The notes below the pieces were generated by a model. The model saw nothing but the letters and a program-made list of their open reading frames with translations. It was not told where the DNA came from and did not search any database. From the NCBI RefSeq assembly GCF_034351645.1, contig NZ_CP133782.1:3167001-3231000 (forward strand): a stretch of 64,000 nt of DNA, given 5' to 3'. The position numbers were made by a program, and so were the translations under genes. Shown here piece by piece: positions 59,417 through 64,000 of this stretch (positions within the stretch are counted from its first letter, which is position 1; the number at the start of each line of letters is the position of its first letter). Source of the stretch: Pseudomonas sp. DC1.2. Lineage in GTDB: Bacteria > Pseudomonadota > Gammaproteobacteria > Pseudomonadales > Pseudomonadaceae.

Positions 59417-60919
59417 TTAATGGGCGGTCGGCATGCTGAATTCCGGGCCTTTGGCGATGCTGTCGGGCCAACGCTGCATCACACTTTTGTAACGGCTGTA
59501 GAAACGAATGCCTTCTTCGCCGTAGGCGTGGTGGTCGCCGAACAACGAGCGCTTCCAGCCACCAAACGAATGCCAGGCCATCGGCACCGGAATCGGCACG
59601 TTGATGCCGACCATGCCCACCTTGATCGTGCGGGCAAACGCACGAGCAATGCCGCCGTCACTGGTGAAACACGACACACCGTTGCCGAATTCGTGGGCGT
59701 TGATCAACGCGACGGCACTGGCAAAATCTGGCACCCGCACGATGCCCAGCACCGGGCCGAAGATCTCTTGCTGGTAGATGCTCATCTCGGTCGTGACGTT
59801 ATCGAACAGCGTCGCACCGACGAAGAAACCGTTCTCGGCGCCGGGCACCTTGAAATGGCGGCCATCGACAATCAACTGCGCGCCCTGGGCCACGCCTTGA
59901 TCAATAAAACCCTCGACCTTGGCTTTGTGCTCGGCGGTGACCAGCGGCCCCATGTCGCTGTCACCCTGCATACCGTTGCCGACTTTCAGTTGATCAATAC
60001 GTGGCAGCAGTTTGGCAATCAACTGATCGCCGACATCACCGACTGCGACGGCAATCGAGATCGCCATGCAGCGTTCACCGGCCGAGCCGTAAGCTGCGCC
60101 AATCAGGGCGTCGGCAGCTTGATCGAGATCGGCGTCGGGCATCACGATCATGTGGTTCTTCGCCCCGCCCAGCGCCTGTACGCGCTTGCCGCGAGCGGTG
60201 GCCTGCTGATGGATGTACTCGGCAATCGGCGTCGAACCGACAAAGGAAATCGCCTCGATGTCCGGGTGTTGCAGCAAGGCATCCACTGCGACTTTGTCGC
60301 CCTGAACCACGTTGAACACGCCGTCCGGCAACCCGGCTTCGGTGAGCAAGCGGGCCATCAGCAAACTGGCCGACGGATCACGTTCGGACGGCTTGAGGAT
60401 GAAGCAATTACCGGTGACCAGCGCCAGCGGGATCATCCACAGCGGCACCATCACCGGGAAGTTGAACGGCGTTACCCCGGCGCAAACGCCCAGCGGCTGG
60501 CGCAGGTTCCAGTTGTCGATGCCGCCGCCGATGTTGTCGCTGAAATCGGTTTTCAGCAGGTTTGGCGCACCGCAGGCGTACTCGACGATTTCGATGCCGC
60601 GCGTCACTTCACCCTTGGCGTCGGAGAACACTTTGCCGTGTTCGCGGCTGATGATTTCTGCCAGCTCATCGTGATGGCGGTCGAGCAGTTCCTTGAACTT
60701 GAACATCACCCGCGAGCGACGCAGGGACGATTGCTCAGACCAGGCAGGGAAAGCTTTCAATGCTGAGGCAACCGCTTCGTCGACAATCTTTTGGCTGGCC
60801 AGACCGACGTGTGCCTGGACGGCGCCGGTGGCCGGGTTGAACACGCTGCTGAACCGCTCACTGCCGGTGTCTTGCACCTGACCATCGATGTAATGGCCTA
60901 AAACCGGGGCGTTGCTCAT
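59417..60919 (-). CDS. iolA: Methylmalonate/malonate-semialdehyde dehydrogenase (CoA-acylating)
   Basis: 500 residues. It converts malonate semialdehyde to acetyl-CoA at the end of inositol catabolism; the same family (MmsA) acts on methylmalonate semialdehyde in valine breakdown. The catalytic Cys is C284 in [14 protein letters not shown]; the NAD motif [11 protein letters not shown] and [12 protein letters not shown] are typical of MmsA. A GGAG ribosome site lies ten bases before the ATG. A second mmsA may exist in a valine operon elsewhere. Confidence 0.94.
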   Translation of the reverse strand: MSNAPVLGHYIDGQVQDTGSERFSSVFNPATGAVQAHVGLASQKIVDEAVASALKAFPAWSEQSSLRRSRVMFKFKELLDRHHDELAEIISREHGKVFSDAKGEVTRGIEIVEYACGAPNLLKTDFSDNIGGGIDNWNLRQPLGVCAGVTPFNFPVMVPLWMIPLALVTGNCFILKPSERDPSASLLMARLLTEAGLPDGVFNVVQGDKVAVDALLQHPDIEAISFVGSTPIAEYIHQQATARGKRVQALGGAKNHMIVMPDADLDQAADALIGAAYGSAGERCMAISIAVAVGDVGDQLIAKLLPRIDQLKVGNGMQGDSDMGPLVTAEHKAKVEGFIDQGVAQGAQLIVDGRHFKVPGAENGFFVGATLFDNVTTEMSIYQQEIFGPVLGIVRVPDFASAVALINAHEFGNGVSCFTSDGGIARAFARTIKVGMVGINVPIPVPMAWHSFGGWKRSLFGDHHAYGEEGIRFYSRYKSVMQRWPDSIAKGPEFSMPTAH

Positions 60920-60949
60920 TGTTCTTGTTCTCCGTGCAAAAGGTCGAAT

Positions 60950-61759
60950 TCAGAGATCCAGTAGCCAGCTGTGCTGCGGATCGTTATGGAACTGCCAAAC
61001 ACGTTTCGGGCCGGCCATCACGTTCAGGTAATACGACTCGTAACCGTAGGGCACGCTGACTGGGTGATAGCCTTTGGGGACGACCACAAGGTCGCTGTTC
61101 TCCACGGCCATGGCCTGATCGATGCTGCGGTCGTCGGTGTAGACCCGCTGGAAGACGAAGCCTTGGGGCGGGTTGACCTGGTGGTAATAGGTTTCTTCGA
61201 GAAAGCTCTGGTGTGGCAGGTTGTCGGTGTCGTGCTTATGCGGCGGGTAACTCGACGAATGCCCGGACGGCGTGCGCACTTCCACCACCAGCAGCGAATG
61301 AGCGGGCTCGGTGTCCGGCAGAATGTCGCAGACGTACCGAGTGTTGGCGCCCTTGCCGCGCACGCTACGCTTCATGGTTTCAGGCCTGATCAGACGCGGC
61401 CCGAGGTTTTCAGCGGTTGAGCCGGGGGCGGCGCAGACGGCGATTTGCACGTCACTCAGCGCAACCACTTGAGCGTGGCTGCCTGGAGGCAAGTAGGCGG
61501 CGAACGGGGATTTGTCCTCGAACACCGATTGGCGATCACCGAGGTTGTCCCAGTTGAACGCGCCCTGCCCCGGCGCTTCGCCGTGGACGCTGACGCGCCC
61601 GCTGAGTAGCACCAGGCACAGTTCTTTATCGCCCGCTGCAACCGGCAGGGTTTCGCCAAGACTCAGGCGATACGCGGCGAAGCCAACGTATTCCAGCTCA
61701 TTTTCGCCCAACTCGACCATGGTCCGGCCTCGGGCATTGCTCTTGACCAGCAGGCTCAT
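60950..61759 (-). CDS. iolB: 5-deoxy-glucuronate isomerase
   Basis: 269 residues from ATG 61759, overlapping the iolE stop as TGATG, with GAGGAG upstream. It converts 5-deoxy-D-glucuronate to 2-deoxy-5-keto-D-gluconate. The KduI/IolB double-cupin fold shows SGHSSSYPPHKHDTDNLP and FLEETYYHQVNPPQGF, carrying the metal ligands, and YHPVSVPYGYESYYLNVMAG. Length is close to the family norm. Confidence 0.94.
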   Translation of the reverse strand: MSLLVKSNARGRTMVELGENELEYVGFAAYRLSLGETLPVAAGDKELCLVLLSGRVSVHGEAPGQGAFNWDNLGDRQSVFEDKSPFAAYLPPGSHAQVVALSDVQIAVCAAPGSTAENLGPRLIRPETMKRSVRGKGANTRYVCDILPDTEPAHSLLVVEVRTPSGHSSSYPPHKHDTDNLPHQSFLEETYYHQVNPPQGFVFQRVYTDDRSIDQAMAVENSDLVVVPKGYHPVSVPYGYESYYLNVMAGPKRVWQFHNDPQHSWLLDL

Positions 61760-62649
61760 CACACACTCCTCGCGTCGAGCAACCCACGCAGGGTGTCGAA
61801 GCCTTTCTTGGCATAGGCATAGCTGGGGGCGACTGCCGGGTCTTGCTCGGCTTCAACCACCAGCCAGCCGTGATAATCAGCGGCCAGCAAGACGTCGAGC
61901 AAGGCGCCAAAATCGATATCGCCATCGCCGGGCACAGTGAAAGTGCCGTTAATGATGCAATCCGGGAAGCTCCAGAGGTTGTTGCGCGCCAGTTGCACCA
62001 CCGGTTTGCGCACGTCCTTGAAATGCACGTGACAGATCCGTTCGATGTGTTTGCGCAGCACCTGCAAAGGCTCGCCGCCGCCCATGTAGCAGTGGCCGGA
62101 ATCGAACAGCAGGCCGACTTCGCTGCCGGTCAGCGCCATCAACTTGTCGATGTCAGTCGGGGATTCGACGTAGGCGCCCATGTGATGGTGGTACGCCAGA
62201 CGCACACCTTGGGACAGGGTAAAACGCGCCAGTTCGGTGAGTTTGTCGGCGTATTCCTGCCAGGCTAGCTCGGTGTGGAAACGCGGACGCTCAACCAGCG
62301 GAATGCGCTGGCCTTGAATCGAGTCAGCGACTTCGCCGTAGACCAATACCTTAGCGCCGTTCTTCGCCAGCAGTTCGACATGGCTGCCGATGGCGTCGAT
62401 TTCCTCGGCCACCGAACGGCGAGCCAGACGGCTGGAGTACCAACCGGAAACCAACGCCAGACCGTAAGGCCGCAGCACATCGCCGACGCCTTGGGCGTCC
62501 TTGGGGAATTTGCCGTTGAGTTCAAAACCTTCGTAACCGATTTCCTTGCCTTCGCTGAGGGCGGTGCTCAGCGGCGTCTCGCCGCCGAGAGACGGCAGGT
62601 CGTCGTTGCTCCAGGAGATCGGGTTGATGCCAATTCGGATAGCGGGCAT
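61759..62649 (-). CDS. iolE: Inosose dehydratase
   Basis: 296 residues. It dehydrates 2-keto-myo-inositol to the trihydroxycyclohexane-dione. TIM-barrel motifs: GINPISWSNDDLPSLGGETP, IGYEGFELNGKFP, LAYHHHMGAYVES, GLLFDSGHCYMGG, HVHFKDVRKPV and GWLVVEAEQDPAV, together carrying the metal ligands of the family. It is translationally coupled to iolB. Confidence 0.95.
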   Translation of the reverse strand: MPAIRIGINPISWSNDDLPSLGGETPLSTALSEGKEIGYEGFELNGKFPKDAQGVGDVLRPYGLALVSGWYSSRLARRSVAEEIDAIGSHVELLAKNGAKVLVYGEVADSIQGQRIPLVERPRFHTELAWQEYADKLTELARFTLSQGVRLAYHHHMGAYVESPTDIDKLMALTGSEVGLLFDSGHCYMGGGEPLQVLRKHIERICHVHFKDVRKPVVQLARNNLWSFPDCIINGTFTVPGDGDIDFGALLDVLLAADYHGWLVVEAEQDPAVAPSYAYAKKGFDTLRGLLDARSV

Positions 62650-62689
62650 GGCTGCACCTATTATTGTTTTTACAAAGCTGTAAGACCGA

Positions 62690-62723
62690 CACAGGCCCCT
62701 TGCGGGAACGAGCCTGCTCGCGC
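62690..62723. repeat. Single REP-like half element between iolC and iolE
   Basis: GCGGGAACGAGCCTGCTCGCG at about 62702-62722 resembles the P. fluorescens REP core (GCGAGCAGGCTCG) and contains the small stem CGAGC/GCTCG. No inverted partner is seen nearby. Confidence 0.45.
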
Positions 62724-62729
62724 ATGGGT

Positions 62730-64000
62730 TCAGGCCCGGGCTGCGCGCCAGGCATCGATCAGTTCGACAAACGTGCGCTGCACCTGATGAATCAGCGCCT
62801 CATCGTCGATTTCACCGGCCATCCAGGCGCGGCTCGGCTCCTGGAAAATCGTCCGGCCGACCGCGAAGCCACGGCACGTCTGGCTCTGGCTCGCTTGCTT
62901 AAAGCCTTCGGCCAGGGCCGCCGCCGGGGCATTCAGGCCCAGCAGTACGACGCCGCGGCAATACGGGTCGCGCTCCTGAATCAACGCGTCGAGCTGTTTC
63001 CATTGTTCGGCACTTTGCGCTTCGATCTTCCACCACGCCGGGTAGATGCCCAGGTTGTAGAGGCGTTTCAGCGCACGATAGAGCACCTCGGGATGGGCCG
63101 AAGGGTGATCCTTGGGCGGGATGATCTCCAGCAGCAGCTCATGACCACTGACCTGGGAAGCTTGATACAAACCCTTGATCTGCGCTTCCTGCTCCAGGCG
63201 CAGTAGCGGCTCGTCATCCGGGTGAAATTGCACCAGGCACTTGATGATTTGTTCTTGCGGCCAGGCAATCAGGTTGCTGCCAATGGAGCGCCCATGTTCA
63301 AAGGCTAACGGCCGCGAGCCTTGTACCTCAACCGGGCGCGCCACCCACCAGCCACGACCGGTGGCGGCGTTCAGCGAGTCCTGGCCGAAGCGTTGATCGG
63401 CCAGCAAGCCGACATCGGCATCGATGCCTTGACCGCGTAAATCGGCTTCGACCCGCTCCACCGCTTTGATAAAAAGCTGTTTGAGTTCACAGATACTGCT
63501 CAGATCGCGGCCGCCCTTGTGGGCCAGTTCGACCAATTGCCCACGATGATCGAAGGCAAAAATGAACAGCTGCTTCCACTGTTTACGCGCCACGCTAACC
63601 TGATGCAGGCGTTGCAGCGTGGCGTCCTGATCCGGTCGGGTGATCGGCTCCGGGCTGTTGAACAAGTAGTCGAGTTCGGCACGCGTCGGCATCGCCGGGG
63701 CACACGCATGACGCGACACCACCAGCCCGCCGCAGGCATTGGCCAACTGGCAGCAACGATCGTCGCTGGCGTCTTCAAGCCAACCGGCAAGAAAACCAGA
63801 CATGAACGCATCGCCCGCCCCCAACACGTTGAGCACTTCCACACGAACGCCGGGATAGATCGCGCCGTCTTCGAGACGGACCGGAATCACCCCGTGAATC
63901 ACCGTGCAACCTTGTGGACCGAGCTTGACCACCAGCGTGGCTGCGCTCATGCGCCGGATATTACGCAGCGCGGTGAGCAAATCCTCGGAACCGCCGGCAA
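62730..64000 (-). CDS. iolC: 5-dehydro-2-deoxygluconokinase fused to a DUF2090 aldolase-like domain (5' end outside window)
   Basis: The frame is open to the window edge; 422 C-terminal codons are visible. The first 110 or so residues are the end of a PfkB sugar kinase with the catalytic motif NVLGAGDAFMSGFLAG. The remaining 310 or so residues are the DUF2090 domain (QLFIFAFDHRGQLVEL; ITRPDQD linker before it), an aldolase-like barrel. The fused IolC is thought to phosphorylate 2-deoxy-5-keto-gluconate and then cleave it to malonate semialdehyde and dihydroxyacetone phosphate, which explains why no separate iolJ is in the cluster. It heads the operon seen here. Confidence 0.92.
   Translation of the reverse strand, partial: AGGSEDLLTALRNIRRMSAATLVVKLGPQGCTVIHGVIPVRLEDGAIYPGVRVEVLNVLGAGDAFMSGFLAGWLEDASDDRCCQLANACGGLVVSRHACAPAMPTRAELDYLFNSPEPITRPDQDATLQRLHQVSVARKQWKQLFIFAFDHRGQLVELAHKGGRDLSSICELKQLFIKAVERVEADLRGQGIDADVGLLADQRFGQDSLNAATGRGWWVARPVEVQGSRPLAFEHGRSIGSNLIAWPQEQIIKCLVQFHPDDEPLLRLEQEAQIKGLYQASQVSGHELLLEIIPPKDHPSAHPEVLYRALKRLYNLGIYPAWWKIEAQSAEQWKQLDALIQERDPYCRGVVLLGLNAPAAALAEGFKQASQSQTCRGFAVGRTIFQEPSRAWMAGEIDDEALIHQVQRTFVELIDAWRAARA

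Noticed and set aside
58865..60766. 633-codon open frame on the plus strand
   Set aside because: Antisense shadow of iolI and iolA; composition is that of a mirrored GC-rich gene.

Overview
This 64-kb window is chromosomal DNA from a Pseudomonas, most likely of the P. fluorescens group. Codon use is GC-rich and typical of the genus. The order ldcA-dnaQ-rnhA-methyltransferase-gloB-mltD-(five-gene peptide ABC transporter)-fabI matches the PA1818-PA1806 block I know from P. aeruginosa. Pseudomonas-type REP palindromes are scattered between genes. I see no rRNA, tRNA, CRISPR array, insertion sequence, prophage or plasmid function.

Layout. (1) 0-15 kb, core block: a lysine/ornithine/arginine decarboxylase cut by the window edge, dnaQ, rnhA, a SAM methyltransferase, gloB, mltD, the Npp/Yej-type peptide ABC transporter with two tandem binding proteins, fabI, and convergent mgtE. 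(2) 15-17.3 kb: a putative outer-membrane beta-barrel protein, then an AT-rich gene-poor stretch with several inverted repeats and two identical 12-bp palindromes, then a DUF1652 gene. (3) 17.3-27.3 kb, reductive pyrimidine (uracil/hydantoin) catabolism: a triple-PAS LuxR-type regulator, N-carbamoyl-beta-alanine amidohydrolase, an NCS1 transporter, dihydropyrimidinase, the two dihydropyrimidine dehydrogenase subunits, and a RutR-like TetR regulator. (4) 27.4-34.7 kb: an acetyltransferase, a CopC/CopD pair, then an organosulfur-type cluster that has suffered deletions. One ORF there joins the N-terminus of an LLM flavin monooxygenase to the C-terminus of a LivF-type ABC ATPase, next to a truncated acyl-CoA-dehydrogenase-like gene and an intact SfnB-like gene. 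A cupin regulator and an EamA exporter follow. (5) 34.8-40.9 kb: a complete Mrp/Sha/Pha cation/proton antiporter operon with fused A+B and five successive 1-4-nt overlaps. (6) 41-49.2 kb: small and accessory genes, including DUF3995, an orphan ProX-like binding protein, coupled small genes, two overlapping lipoprotein genes, DUF2789, a chemotaxis transducer with its extra domain at the C-terminus, and a DksA-like protein with only two of the four zinc cysteines. (7) 49.5-64 kb: a sugar-type ABC transporter and a myo-inositol catabolic operon (iolC-E-B-A-I-D-G plus an isomerase/epimerase and a second Gfo/Idh/MocA dehydrogenase), all on the minus strand.

How the genes work together. The pyrimidine block can import a base, reduce it (PydA/PydX), open the ring (dihydropyrimidinase) and release the beta-amino acid (PydC). 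The inositol block takes up the sugar alcohol, oxidises it to inosose, dehydrates it, hydrolyses the dione, isomerises, phosphorylates and cleaves the product, and ends with CoA-acylating semialdehyde dehydrogenase. The most unusual item is the in-frame LLM-LivF chimera at about 31.02 kb, a deletion scar. I found no convincing wholly new multi-gene system. The best unexplained DNA is the twin-palindrome region near 16.85-16.91 kb.
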